Shown here piece after piece: positions 26,562 through 36,208 of a stretch of DNA of 60,296 nt. The position numbers and the translations under genes are program-made. The notes below the pieces were generated by a model that was given only the letters and a program-made list of their open reading frames with translations, was not told where the DNA came from and made no database searches. The stretch covers positions 1 through 60,296 of the forward strand of contig CACHAQ010000007.1 in NCBI GenBank assembly GCA_902577905.1, given 5' to 3'. Numbering within the stretch: the first letter of the stretch is position 1; each line of letters opens with the position of its first letter. The DNA is from an uncultured Alphaproteobacteria bacterium (lineage in GTDB: Bacteria; Pseudomonadota; Alphaproteobacteria; HIMB59; GCA-002718135).

Positions 26562-27875
26562 ATGACAGATTATTTTAAAAATATTTCTGAAATTAAATAC
26601 GAAGGTGAAAATAGTTCAAATCCATTAGCATTTAAATTTTACGATGAAGATAAGGTTGTCTTGGGCAAAACAATGAAAGAGCATTTAAGATTTGCAACTT
26701 GTTACTGGCATACATTTACTTGGCCAGGTCTAGATCCGTTTGGCGGTCAAACATTTGATAGACCTTGGATGCAAGCAGGTGATGAAATGAAAATGGCTGA
26801 AATGAAACTTGATGCTGCATTTGATTTTTTCACTAAAATAAAAACACCCTTTTTCTGCTTTCACGATAGAGATATTTCTCCTGAAGGTTCAAATTATGCT
26901 GAGACGCAAAAAAATTTCTTTCATATTATAGATTTAATGGAACAAAAAATTAATGACTCAGGTATGCAATTACTTTGGGGAACAGCAAATGCTTTTTCTC
27001 ATAAAAGATATATGAGTGGAGCTTCGACCAATCCAGACCCAGAAGTTTTTGCATATAAAGCTGCACAAGTAAAAGATTGTATGGATGCAACTATGAGATT
27101 GGGTGGTCAAAACTACGTTCTTTGGGGTGGAAGAGAAGGATACGAAACTATTCTTAACACTGACATGACGAAGGAGACAGCTAATCTTCAAAGATTTTTA
27201 GAATTAGTTGTTAACTATAAACAGAAGATAGGATTTAAAGGTCAAATTTTATTGGAACCAAAACCTCATGAACCAACTAAACATCAATATGATTTTGATT
27301 CTGCAACTTGTTTAGCATTTTTACGAAAGGCAGGTTTAGAAAATGAGATTAAACTAAATGTTGAAGTTAATCATGCAACTTTATCTGGTCATAATTTTGA
27401 ACATGAAATTGCTTACGCTACTTCAAACAGCGCCTTAGGAAGTATTGATATTAATAGAGGTGATACTTTGATAGGTTGGGATACGGATCAATTCCCAAAT
27501 AATCCTGCCGACTTAATTATGTCATTTTATTTTATTTTTAAGAATGGCGGCTTAGGCCAAGGAGGGATGAATTTTGATGCAAAAATAAGAAGACAATCTA
27601 TCGATTCTGAAGATTTATTCCATGCTCATATTGGAGGCATGGATGTTTGTGCAAAAACACTTATTGCTGTTGAAAAAATGATGAATGATAATGTTATTCC
27701 TAAGTTTATTGAAGATAGATATGACGATTGGAATAAAAGTTTGGGGCAGTTTATTCATAATAAAGATACTGGATTAGAGGATATAAATAAAAAAGTAATC
27801 GACGATAAAATTGAACCAGAACCTCGTTCAGGAAGACAAGAATATCTGGAAAATATCTTAAATAAATATTTGTAG
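26562..27875 (+). CDS. xylA: Xylose isomerase
   Basis: A 437-residue metal-dependent aldose-ketose isomerase converting D-xylose to D-xylulose, and often D-glucose to D-fructose. Length and motifs match the class II bacterial enzymes: RFATCYWHTFTWPGLDPFG near 43-61, catalytic FCFHDRDI with His101 and Asp104, the metal-binding LEPKPHEPTKHQYDFD, and NVEVNHATLSGH. It ends the accessory cluster. No xylB kinase follows. It could act on a pentose or glucose released from the glycoside taken up by the MalEFG-type importer. Confidence 0.95.
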   Translation: MTDYFKNISEIKYEGENSSNPLAFKFYDEDKVVLGKTMKEHLRFATCYWHTFTWPGLDPFGGQTFDRPWMQAGDEMKMAEMKLDAAFDFFTKIKTPFFCFHDRDISPEGSNYAETQKNFFHIIDLMEQKINDSGMQLLWGTANAFSHKRYMSGASTNPDPEVFAYKAAQVKDCMDATMRLGGQNYVLWGGREGYETILNTDMTKETANLQRFLELVVNYKQKIGFKGQILLEPKPHEPTKHQYDFDSATCLAFLRKAGLENEIKLNVEVNHATLSGHNFEHEIAYATSNSALGSIDINRGDTLIGWDTDQFPNNPADLIMSFYFIFKNGGLGQGGMNFDAKIRRQSIDSEDLFHAHIGGMDVCAKTLIAVEKMMNDNVIPKFIEDRYDDWNKSLGQFIHNKDTGLEDINKKVIDDKIEPEPRSGRQEYLENILNKYL

Positions 27876-27917
27876 TTACTAACCATAAGTTTCTATACTA
27901 ATTGATTTATAAATATT

Positions 27918-28847
27918 ATGAAAATTTATCAATTAGATACAGCATCAGATTTTGAAAAATTAGACCTTTGTCTCGCAATAGGTAATTTTGATGGAATACA
28001 TAAAGGGCACCAAGAAATTATAAATAAAATTAAGGAGATTGCATCAAACAATAATTTATTATCTTCTATAATGAGTTTTAATCCTCATCCTCGTATTTAC
28101 TTTAATCAAATTAATGAGCCTTTTAATATTTATACTCAAAATGATAAAATAAATTTTCTTGAAAGGTTACGTTTAGATATATTTATAGATTTTTCTTTTG
28201 ATAACAATCTATCAGTATTATCAGCTGATGATTTTGTAACTAAAATTCTTATTGATAAATTAAACATTAAATACTTAGTTATAGGTACTGACTTTAAATT
28301 TGGAAAAGACAGAAAAGGTAATTTTAAAACATTAGAAAAGTATGCTGAAAAAAATAATTTTAATATTCATTTAATCGAACCTATTATGCTTGCTGATAAA
28401 TCTGATAAATATTCATCTTCAATAATTCGATCACAAATAAAAGAAGGTTATATGGAAGATGTTACAGAGTCTTTAGGCAGGCCCTGGCATATGCATGGAA
28501 CAATAATTGAAGGTGATAAAAGAGCTAGAGAAATCAATTTTCCGACTGCTAATATGATACCAGATCAACACATATTACCAAAAAGAGGTGTTTACTGTGT
28601 GGAAGTGCTATTAGAAGGCAAAAAATACAAAGGTGTTTCAAACTTTGGTTTAAGACCAACAGTCGATGGAAGAAAACTCCTTCTAGAGACACATATGTTT
28701 AATTTTAATGAAGAAATATATGGTAAAGAATTGACTGTTGAATTCCTTACATTTATTAGATCTGAACAAAAATTTAATAATTTTGAAGAATTAACCAAGC
28801 AAATCAACAAAGATATAAATACAGCTAAAGAATATCATCAACTATAA
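27918..28847 (+). CDS. ribF: Bifunctional riboflavin kinase/FAD synthetase
   Basis: A 309-residue enzyme that phosphorylates riboflavin to FMN and adenylates FMN to FAD. The N-terminal adenylyltransferase has GNFDGIHKGHQEI, equivalent to the HxGH nucleotidyltransferase motif, and the ISS/TxxR-like SSSIIRSQI. The C-terminal kinase domain has GRPWHMHGTIIEGDKRA followed by NFPTANM. The stop codon overlaps the ileS start (TAATG), and the ribF-ileS-lspA order is common in bacteria. It marks the start of the core-genome part of the window. Confidence 0.96.
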   Translation: MKIYQLDTASDFEKLDLCLAIGNFDGIHKGHQEIINKIKEIASNNNLLSSIMSFNPHPRIYFNQINEPFNIYTQNDKINFLERLRLDIFIDFSFDNNLSVLSADDFVTKILIDKLNIKYLVIGTDFKFGKDRKGNFKTLEKYAEKNNFNIHLIEPIMLADKSDKYSSSIIRSQIKEGYMEDVTESLGRPWHMHGTIIEGDKRAREINFPTANMIPDQHILPKRGVYCVEVLLEGKKYKGVSNFGLRPTVDGRKLLLETHMFNFNEEIYGKELTVEFLTFIRSEQKFNNFEELTKQINKDINTAKEYHQL

Positions 28848-31621
28848 TGGAATATAAAGATACAATTTTTCTTCCCAAAACATCTTTTGAAATGAGAGCT
28901 AACCTTCCAGCAAAGGAACCTGCAATAATAGAGGAGTGGGATAAAGAAAATATTTTTAAAAAGCTAAGAGATAAATCTAAAGGTAGAGAAAAATTTGTTC
29001 TTCATGATGGTCCACCATACGCAAACGGACATATTCATATGGGAACTGCTCTTAATAAAATTTTAAAAGACGTCATTGTACGAACACAACAAATGGCTGG
29101 TAAAGACTCTATCTATGTTCCTGGTTGGGATTGTCACGGTTTACCAATTGAATGGAAAATAGAAGAAGAATATAGAAAAAAAGGAAAGAACAAGGATGAT
29201 GTTCCAACTGTTCAATTTAGAAATGAGTGTAGAGAGTTTGCAGAAAAATGGATCGAGATACAAAAAAAAGAATTTAGACGACTTGGTGTTGAAGGGGATT
29301 GGGAAAATCCATACCTTACAATGTCAAATCAAGCAGAAGCACAAATTGTTCGTGAGCTTGGAAAATTCCTACTTGATGAAAGTTTGTATAAAGGAGCAAA
29401 ACCAGTTCTATGGTCCGTTGTAGAAAAGACAGCTTTAGCTGATGCTGAAGTTGAATATGAAGATCATACGTCCAACACTATATATGTTAAATTTTTAATT
29501 AAAAATTCTACTGATAAAGATTTAATTGACTCAAATATTGTTATTTGGACCACAACTCCTTGGACGATTCCAGGAAATAGAGCTTTGGCTTATGGTAAAG
29601 AATTAGATTATTCACTTATTGTTGTTGAAGAATTAGAAGAAGATAGTTTAGTCAAAGAAAATGATAGATTAATATTTGCTTCAGAACTTTTAGAAAGTGT
29701 AACTAAAGAAATTGGAATAAAAAAATTTAGTACAAAAAAGAAATTTAAAGGAGATAATTTATCTTCTTGCGAATGTGAGCATCCATTTAAACAATTGGGA
29801 TACAATTTTATAGTAAAACCATTTCATGGGGATTTTGTAAACTTAGAACAGGGTACAGGAGTTGTACATATAGCTCCTGGACATGGAGATGACGACTATG
29901 TTTTAGGAATTGAAAATAATGTTGATATCATACAGACAGTTCAAGATGATGGTAAATATAATCAACATGCTGTTGGTTTTGAAGGTGAACATATTTATAA
30001 AGTAGATCACAAAATCGCAGATAAATTAGAAGAATTTTCAAAATTATTATTTAAAGGAACGCTTCGTCATAGCTACCCTCATTCATGGAGGTCTAAAGCC
30101 CCTCTTATTTATAGAAATACGCCACAATGGTTCATTTCCATGGAAAAAAATAATTTAAGAGACATTGCACTCAAATCAATTGATGAAACTATTTTCTATC
30201 CTCCTCAAGGTCAAACAAGGCTTAGATCAATGATTGAAACTAGACCAGATTGGTGTGTATCTAGACAAAGAGTGTGGGGTGTACCTTTACCATTATTTGT
30301 AAATAAAAAAACAGGTCAACCTTTAAGAGATGAAAATATTATCAATAGAATAGCAGACATATATGAAAAAGAAGGAAGCAATACGTGGTTTACTGAAGAT
30401 CCACAAAGGTTTTTAGGAGATGAATATTCACTTGAAGATTATGAACAGGTTAAAGATGTAGTTGAAGTATGGTTTGATAGTGGTTCTACACATGCTTTTT
30501 GTCTAGAACAAAGAGAAGATTTGAAATGGCCTGCATCGATGTACTTAGAAGGAAGTGATCAACACAGAGGGTGGTTTCATTCATCTCTTTTAGAATCTTC
30601 TGGCACAAGAGGTAAAGCTCCTTATGAAAGTGTTCTGACACACGGGTTTGTTGTTGATGGAAGAGGACGTAAAATGTCTAAATCCTTAGGTAATGTTATT
30701 TCTCCAGATGATATATTAAAAAAATATGGAGTAGATATTTTAAGATTGTGGGTTGTCGCATCTGATTATTATGATGATCTGAAGCTTGATAATGCTATCC
30801 TCCAATCACAAGCTGAGTCTTACAGAAGAATAAGAAATACCTTTCGTTTTTTAATTGGCAATTTAAATGATTTTACTAATGAGGAAGCTATTGATGAGAG
30901 CGAGTTTCCAGAGTTAGAAAAATATCTCCTTCATCGTTTGTGGGAAGTTGATCAAGTTGTTCAAAAATGTGTATCAACATTTAACTTTCACTTGATGTTT
31001 ACAACACTTTTAAATTTTTGTTCTAATGATCTTTCTGCCTTTTACTTTGATATAAGAAAAGATACCATCTACTGTGATAGTAAAAATTCGATTAAGAGGC
31101 GATCTACAAGAACACTTTTAAATATAATATTTAATCATTTAGTTAGGTGGTTTGCACCTTCTATTTCTTTCACTTCTGAAGAAGCATGGAAAGCCATAGG
31201 AAATACTGAAAGTATACATCTTCAAGACTTCTTAATTTGTAATAAAGAATACCAAAACAATCAATTAAATGAAAAATGGAATTTAATTAAAAATATTAGA
31301 AAAGTTGCTACTGGAGCAATTGAGAAAATTAGAGAAGAAAAAATTATACGCTCAAGTTTAGAAGCTCATTTGGATATTTATATTTCTAAAGAAAGTTTTG
31401 ATAAAGTTAATGAAGTTATGTTTGATGAAATTGCTATCACTTCATCATTTAATTTACATATACTTGATGATACTAGCCATGGTTTTTCAATAGACGATAT
31501 TAAAAATGTAAAAGTGCAAGTATCTAAGGTGAGTGGTCAAAAATGTCAAAGATGTTGGAAATATGAAAAGGAATTAATACAAAATGAAATTTGCAATCGT
31601 TGTAATGATGCAATAAGTTAA
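28847..31621 (+). CDS. ileS: Isoleucyl-tRNA synthetase
   Basis: A 924-residue class I aminoacyl-tRNA synthetase charging tRNA-Ile. The HIGH-type signature is GPPYANGHIHMG, the KMSKS loop is GRKMSKSLGN, and an editing domain with WTTTPWTIPGNRALAYG and HIAPGHGDDDY lies between. The C-terminus carries a zinc-binding CQRCWKYEKE and CNRCND pair, the bacterial type. Length is normal. It is coupled to ribF by a one-base overlap and is followed directly by lspA. Confidence 0.98.
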   Translation: MEYKDTIFLPKTSFEMRANLPAKEPAIIEEWDKENIFKKLRDKSKGREKFVLHDGPPYANGHIHMGTALNKILKDVIVRTQQMAGKDSIYVPGWDCHGLPIEWKIEEEYRKKGKNKDDVPTVQFRNECREFAEKWIEIQKKEFRRLGVEGDWENPYLTMSNQAEAQIVRELGKFLLDESLYKGAKPVLWSVVEKTALADAEVEYEDHTSNTIYVKFLIKNSTDKDLIDSNIVIWTTTPWTIPGNRALAYGKELDYSLIVVEELEEDSLVKENDRLIFASELLESVTKEIGIKKFSTKKKFKGDNLSSCECEHPFKQLGYNFIVKPFHGDFVNLEQGTGVVHIAPGHGDDDYVLGIENNVDIIQTVQDDGKYNQHAVGFEGEHIYKVDHKIADKLEEFSKLLFKGTLRHSYPHSWRSKAPLIYRNTPQWFISMEKNNLRDIALKSIDETIFYPPQGQTRLRSMIETRPDWCVSRQRVWGVPLPLFVNKKTGQPLRDENIINRIADIYEKEGSNTWFTEDPQRFLGDEYSLEDYEQVKDVVEVWFDSGSTHAFCLEQREDLKWPASMYLEGSDQHRGWFHSSLLESSGTRGKAPYESVLTHGFVVDGRGRKMSKSLGNVISPDDILKKYGVDILRLWVVASDYYDDLKLDNAILQSQAESYRRIRNTFRFLIGNLNDFTNEEAIDESEFPELEKYLLHRLWEVDQVVQKCVSTFNFHLMFTTLLNFCSNDLSAFYFDIRKDTIYCDSKNSIKRRSTRTLLNIIFNHLVRWFAPSISFTSEEAWKAIGNTESIHLQDFLICNKEYQNNQLNEKWNLIKNIRKVATGAIEKIREEKIIRSSLEAHLDIYISKESFDKVNEVMFDEIAITSSFNLHILDDTSHGFSIDDIKNVKVQVSKVSGQKCQRCWKYEKELIQNEICNRCNDAIS

Positions 31622-32074
31622 GTGATTAAGATAGCTATACTAGTATCATTAATTTTTTTTGATCTACTAACTAAGTACTTAATTCAAGATAATTTGTTTT
31701 TAAATCAATCAATAAAAATCAATGAATATTTTGATTTAATTTATGTTCAGAACTTTGGTGTTTCTTTTGGTTTATTTTCTGGTTATGTTTCTCATTGGTT
31801 ATTAATATTTATAGCCTTAATAGTTGTTATATTAATTTTTTATTTATTTATTAAATCAGATAAACAACTTGAAAAACTGGCTTATTTCTTTGTTATAATT
31901 GGGGCTTTATCAAATATTATTGATAGATTGATAAATAGTTATGTTGTTGACTTCATCTTACTACATTATGAAAATTTTTATTGGCCAGCATTTAATCTAG
32001 CAGATATCTATATTACAATTGGAATTATCATGTTAATAATTAGTTTTTTTATAAAATCAAAAATAGTAAAATGA
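31622..32074 (+). CDS. lspA: Lipoprotein signal peptidase
   Basis: A 150-residue inner-membrane aspartyl protease that removes signal peptides from prolipoproteins. It has four predicted membrane segments and the two catalytic Asp regions: GALSNIIDRLINSYVVDFI and FNLADIYITIG. The GTG start immediately follows the ileS stop codon. Its end overlaps the start of the following lipoprotein gene by four bases (ATGA). The encoded neighbour is itself a predicted lipoprotein and so a likely substrate. Confidence 0.95.
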   Translation: MIKIAILVSLIFFDLLTKYLIQDNLFLNQSIKINEYFDLIYVQNFGVSFGLFSGYVSHWLLIFIALIVVILIFYLFIKSDKQLEKLAYFFVIIGALSNIIDRLINSYVVDFILLHYENFYWPAFNLADIYITIGIIMLIISFFIKSKIVK

Positions 32075-32568
32075 AAAAAGTTATTTGTGTAACAATCATT
32101 TCCTCAATTTTTCTATATTCTTGTAATACTATTCGAAGTAGTGCGGGTGTAGAAAGAAAAGTAATAGATGAATATAATGTAGTTGAAAATCCTCCATTAG
32201 TAATTCCACCAAATTTTAATTTACTACCACCTGATCAAATTGAATCAAAAGATATTGATGATACCGATAGTGAGCTTGCAAAGGAAATTCTCTTTGGCCT
32301 GGATGAAGAAAGTGATGAAACACCATCTAAAAATTCTGTTATCGACAATATTTTAAAAGAAACTGAAGCAGATCAAGTAGATAATAGTATCAGGGAAGAT
32401 CTTGATGGGAACTCAGAAGGTGAAATAACTGAAGTTAATTCAGATGTTGAAAGTGAAAACATAGAAGAGCCAAAAAAGAAGAAAAGATTTTTCTTTTTCA
32501 ACAGTAAAGAAGAAAATGAAAATGAAGAAGGTGAACCTAAAAAGAAAAAAAGATTTTTCTTCTTTTAA
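32071..32568 (+). CDS. DUF3035-like lipoprotein with repeated basic-aromatic C-terminal motif
   Basis: A 165-residue protein with a lipoprotein signal ending in the lipobox FLYSC (Cys17). The following NPPLVIPPNFNLLPPD stretch recalls the alphaproteobacterial DUF3035 family, usually encoded next to lspA. The middle is very acidic. The C-terminus carries two copies of an EPKKKKRFFFF-like unit separated by an acidic spacer, the second ending the protein. Such a Lys-rich then Phe-rich repeat is unusual. The role is unknown; an envelope function is inferred from the lipobox. Confidence 0.78.
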   Translation: MKKVICVTIISSIFLYSCNTIRSSAGVERKVIDEYNVVENPPLVIPPNFNLLPPDQIESKDIDDTDSELAKEILFGLDEESDETPSKNSVIDNILKETEADQVDNSIREDLDGNSEGEITEVNSDVESENIEEPKKKKRFFFFNSKEENENEEGEPKKKKRFFFF

Positions 32569-32576
32569 TTTTATAA

Positions 32577-33776
32577 ATGGAAATAAAATACTTTAATTCA
32601 AATTTTGACAAAATCACTCAAGATAAAGATACTGATCAAAGTATAACTAATTTAATAGAAAAACTTCCTCCTCTGAATATTGTTTCAGATAAAAATTTAT
32701 TAGAAGAAACCATAAAAATTTCAAATCAATTTAAAGAGAAAAAGGAAAAAATAATTGTATTTGGTACAGGAGGTTCAAATTTAGGAGCTAGAGCATTAAA
32801 TAATATTATTTCCAATAATAAAATTATCTTAGAATTTTATGATAATGTTGATCCTATTAATTTTGAAAAAAATTTTCAAAATATTAATTTTGAGCAAACT
32901 GGCTTCTTAGTTATTTCAAAATCAGGTACTACACCAGAGACATTATCTCAATTTTCATGTCTCTATCAAAAGGCAATAGAAGCTAACAAAGTTGAAAATT
33001 TTTTTTCAAATACTTTAATCATAACTGAATTTAAAGAATCACCACTTTTTAAAATTGCTAAAGATAATAATTGTTTACTATTAGAACATCATAAAGATGT
33101 TGGAGGCAGATATTCTATATTTACCAATGTTGGTATAGTTCCTGCTATCATTTCTGGATTAAATATACATGCACTTTTTAGAGGAGCATCTGAAGTAATT
33201 AATAATATTGATAATTACAGACCTTATGATCTTGGGAGATATTTAACTCAAAAAGAAAATGTAAAATTCACTAATAATGTTTTAATGACATATTCTGATT
33301 CACTTTATTTTTTTGGAAAATGGTATCTGCAACTTTGGGCAGAAAGTATTGGAAAAAATAATAAAGGTATTACAGCAATTCACTCAGTAGGGACCACTGA
33401 TCAGCATAGTCAATTACAACTGTATTTAGATGGACCTAAAGATAAATATTTCACCTTTATAACTACAGATCATTCAAATAAGGGCATAAAAATTAATAAT
33501 GATATGTTTAAAGGAACTGCTATTGACTATTTTAAAGATAAAACAATGGGAGATTTAATGGAAGCTGAACAGCGTGCAACGATTGAATCTTTTAAATTAA
33601 ATAATTTTAGCTTTAGAGAAATTTATATTCCTAAAATAGATGAACAGAACTTAGGTAAATTATTATCGTTTAGCATAATAGAAACAATTGCTTCCTGTAT
33701 GTATTTAGATGTTGATCCTTTTGATCAACCTGCTGTTGAACAAGGTAAAAAACTAACTAAAACTTATTTAAGATAA
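32577..33776 (+). CDS. pgi: Glucose-6-phosphate isomerase
   Basis: A 399-residue phosphoglucose isomerase interconverting glucose 6-phosphate and fructose 6-phosphate, shorter than the ~550-residue E. coli enzyme and of the compact type seen in streamlined alphaproteobacteria. SIS-fold motifs are FGTGGSNLGARAL, ISKSGTTPETLSQF with the phosphate-binding SxSGT, and a C-terminal TTDQHSQLQLYLDGP with catalytic His. The final helix has VDPFDQPAVEQGK. It is convergent with rsmD and overlaps it by nine bases. Confidence 0.93.
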   Translation: MEIKYFNSNFDKITQDKDTDQSITNLIEKLPPLNIVSDKNLLEETIKISNQFKEKKEKIIVFGTGGSNLGARALNNIISNNKIILEFYDNVDPINFEKNFQNINFEQTGFLVISKSGTTPETLSQFSCLYQKAIEANKVENFFSNTLIITEFKESPLFKIAKDNNCLLLEHHKDVGGRYSIFTNVGIVPAIISGLNIHALFRGASEVINNIDNYRPYDLGRYLTQKENVKFTNNVLMTYSDSLYFFGKWYLQLWAESIGKNNKGITAIHSVGTTDQHSQLQLYLDGPKDKYFTFITTDHSNKGIKINNDMFKGTAIDYFKDKTMGDLMEAEQRATIESFKLNNFSFREIYIPKIDEQNLGKLLSFSIIETIASCMYLDVDPFDQPAVEQGKKLTKTYLR

Positions 33777-34328
33777 TTTAAAAAAATAAATTATTGTTTT
33801 ACCGTAAGTCTTTTTTTGAAGCAGATTAAAATTTTCTGGTATTACAGTATTATCTTTAATACTAGTCTCCAAACCAATCAAAGTAGTATCTTTAATTTTA
33901 TTTGATAAATTTTCTAAAAGTTTTGATAAATTATATTTTGAATATGGTGGATCAATATAAATAACTGAAATATTTTGAAATTCTATTTCTAATTTAGAAT
34001 TAATAAGATCTTCATCATAAATTTTAAATTGACTATTTTTACAAATACCTAAACAATTTTTTGTTAAAATATTAATAACTTCAATATTATTCTCAAAAAA
34101 AATTACCTCACTTATACCTCTAGAAATTGCTTCTAAACCCATTGTGCCAATACCTGCGAAAAGATCTAAAAAAATTTTATTTTTATATAATTCGATAGAA
34201 TTTTTGATTGCATAACTTTCAATAATTGAAAAAAAAGCTTCTCTTTTTAGAGAAGAAGTTGGTCTTACAAAGTCATTAATGCTAGCTAATTTTTTTTGCT
34301 TAAACTTTCCTCCAGTAATCCGTATCAT
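33768..34328 (-). CDS. rsmD: 16S rRNA (guanine966-N2)-methyltransferase
   Basis: A 186-residue SAM-dependent methyltransferase of the RsmD family. It begins with the typical IRITGGKFKQKKL and RPTSSLKREAFFSI, has the SAM-binding FLDLFAGIGTMGLEAISRG, and the N6-methylase-like motif IDPPY. It overlaps the next gene on the same strand by four bases, forming an rRNA-modification pair with the pseudouridine synthase. Confidence 0.93.
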   Translation of the reverse strand: MIRITGGKFKQKKLASINDFVRPTSSLKREAFFSIIESYAIKNSIELYKNKIFLDLFAGIGTMGLEAISRGISEVIFFENNIEVINILTKNCLGICKNSQFKIYDEDLINSKLEIEFQNISVIYIDPPYSKYNLSKLLENLSNKIKDTTLIGLETSIKDNTVIPENFNLLQKKTYGKTIIYFFKLS

Positions 34329-35017
34329 TTGCTAATTGAATTTAATTTTTGAAATTGTCCTTCTTTGAGTCTACCGAGTTTATAAGGGCCATATCCAATT
34401 CTTATTAATTTAACTATATTCCATGAAAAATAATTACAAATATTTCTAATTTCTCTATTTTTTCCTTCTTTAAGTTTAAAAATTAACCAACTATGATTTT
34501 TTAATTTTTTTTCAAAGGCAACTTTAATTTTTTTATAACTTATTTCTTTAATTGTAATGCCTTTATTTATTTTTTGTAAATCAGTATTTTGTATATTGCT
34601 ATTTATACAAACTCTATAAGTGCGCTCAATGTTTGAAGATGGATGTTCTAAATATCTTGAATAATCGCCATTATTAGTTAGCAAGATCAATCCTTCACTC
34701 ATATAATCCAATCTTCCAACACTAATCAATTTGCCAATATTTTTAGGTAATAAATCAAAAATTTTTTTTCTACCTAAGTTATCTTTTGTACTACAAATAT
34801 ATTTAATTGGTTTGTATAACTTCCACACTTCAACATCATTTATTTTTTTAACAATTTTATTATTAACTTTAATAATATCCAAATCACTTACTTTATGACT
34901 TGGATGAACACATAGTTGATTATTAATTTTAATTTTTTTTTCAATAATTAATTTTTCTGCATCTCTTCGTGAACAAATTCCAACGCTTGATAGATATTTT
35001 GAAATTCTAATATTCAC
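34325..35017 (-). CDS. rluB: 23S/16S rRNA pseudouridine synthase (RluB/RsuA family)
   Basis: A 230-residue pseudouridine synthase with an N-terminal S4 RNA-binding domain (IRISKYLSSVGICSRRDAEKLI) and a catalytic domain containing the RLDYMSEGLILLTNNGD loop with the catalytic Asp. KEGKNREIRNICNYF is also typical. It could be RluB, RluE or RsuA; the S4 domain and length favour RluB-like. It lies between rsmD and the amidotransferase gene, overlapping both by four bases. Confidence 0.88.
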   Translation of the reverse strand: MNIRISKYLSSVGICSRRDAEKLIIEKKIKINNQLCVHPSHKVSDLDIIKVNNKIVKKINDVEVWKLYKPIKYICSTKDNLGRKKIFDLLPKNIGKLISVGRLDYMSEGLILLTNNGDYSRYLEHPSSNIERTYRVCINSNIQNTDLQKINKGITIKEISYKKIKVAFEKKLKNHSWLIFKLKEGKNREIRNICNYFSWNIVKLIRIGYGPYKLGRLKEGQFQKLNSISK

Positions 35018-35712
35018 TTTGCTTCATTAATAAAATTTTTTATTATTTTTATATCATATTTTGTAATTAAAAATTCAGGATGCCATTGTAAGCCAATGCA
35101 CCATTTATGTTTTTTGTGCTCTATTCCTTCAATAACACCATCATTGGATGTGCATGAAACATCCAAGTCTTTACCAATTTTTTTTACTGACTGATGATGT
35201 GCACTATTAACTTTAATTTTTTGACTCACACATATTTTATGTAGTTGAGTGTTTTTTGAAATATAAACAGTGTGACTAGTTTGATTTCTTGGATTTACTT
35301 GTTCATGGTTGATTGGATCTCTTTTTAAATCTTGTATTAATGTTCCACCACATGCAACATTAATAAGCTGCGCACCGCCACAAATTCCCAATATAGGTTT
35401 GTTATATTTAAAAAAATTATTGAAAATATTTATTTCAAAATTTGTTCTCTTATTTTTAATATTTTTAGATTTAGTGTTACTTTTTTTATATAATTTGGGA
35501 TTAATATCAAAATCTCCTCCAGTAATAATTAAACCATCAATTAAATGACAAAAATCATCAATATATTTTTTTTCGTGTAATAGAGGAAACGGAATAGCAT
35601 TAAATTTTGTTAAGGAAGTTAAATAATTTTCCCTCAATGCATACCATGGAAACTTTGAGTATGTTTTCTTTTTTTCACTATCAAGAGTTATTCCAATAAT
35701 TGGTTTTTTCAT
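35014..35712 (-). CDS. Gamma-glutamyl-GABA hydrolase-family class I glutamine amidotransferase (peptidase C26)
   Basis: A 232-residue protein of the PuuD type. It has the nucleophile elbow LGICGGAQLINVACGGTL with catalytic Cys, SAHHQSVKKIG, and WHPEF with the catalytic His and Glu. N-terminal PIIGITLDSEKK and LIITGGDFDINP are also family-like. It may hydrolyse gamma-glutamyl amides in polyamine breakdown, but no other puu gene is nearby, so the substrate is uncertain. It diverges from tadA. Confidence 0.88.
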   Translation of the reverse strand: MKKPIIGITLDSEKKKTYSKFPWYALRENYLTSLTKFNAIPFPLLHEKKYIDDFCHLIDGLIITGGDFDINPKLYKKSNTKSKNIKNKRTNFEINIFNNFFKYNKPILGICGGAQLINVACGGTLIQDLKRDPINHEQVNPRNQTSHTVYISKNTQLHKICVSQKIKVNSAHHQSVKKIGKDLDVSCTSNDGVIEGIEHKKHKWCIGLQWHPEFLITKYDIKIIKNFINEAK

Positions 35713-35752
35713 TATAATTCAATTATAATGTACAATATAAGTGTGTTCCAGA

Positions 35753-36208
35753 ATGAACGTTGATTTTTTTATGAAAGAAGCAATTATTGAAGCAGACAAA
35801 GCTTATAATTTAAATGAGATTCCAGTTGGGGGAATACTTGTCGATAATACAACGAACAAGATTGTAGCCAGAAGTTACAATACAGTAAATAAAGATAAAA
35901 ATGCTATCAAGCATTGTGAATTAAATCTAATTCAAGAAACTTGCGAAAGACTAAAGCTAAAATATTTAGAGAATATGACATTATTTGTTACCTTGGAACC
36001 ATGCACTATGTGTGCTAGTGCAATAAGTGAAGTACATATTAAAGATGTATATTTTGGTGCTTATGATGAAAAAAATGGAGGAATTGAAAAGCTCCGAGTT
36101 GCTTTTCAAAGACAAAATATATTTATGCCAACTATTTATGGTGGCTTTATGGAAAAAGAATGTAGTAGTTTACTAAAAAAATTTTTTAAAAATAAAAGTG
36201 ATAGATAA
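35753..36208 (+). CDS. tadA: tRNA-specific adenosine deaminase
   Basis: A 151-residue zinc deaminase that converts A34 to inosine in tRNA-Arg(ACG). The zinc site is formed by His and Glu of HCELNLI (most relatives have HAE) and the two Cys of EPCTMCASAI. EIPVGGILVD and VYFGAYDEKNGGI are also typical. The ATG at 35753 gives MNVDFFMKEAIIEADKA, a normal TadA start. A GTG four codons upstream is possible. It overlaps xseA by eleven bases. Confidence 0.92.
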   Translation: MNVDFFMKEAIIEADKAYNLNEIPVGGILVDNTTNKIVARSYNTVNKDKNAIKHCELNLIQETCERLKLKYLENMTLFVTLEPCTMCASAISEVHIKDVYFGAYDEKNGGIEKLRVAFQRQNIFMPTIYGGFMEKECSSLLKKFFKNKSDR

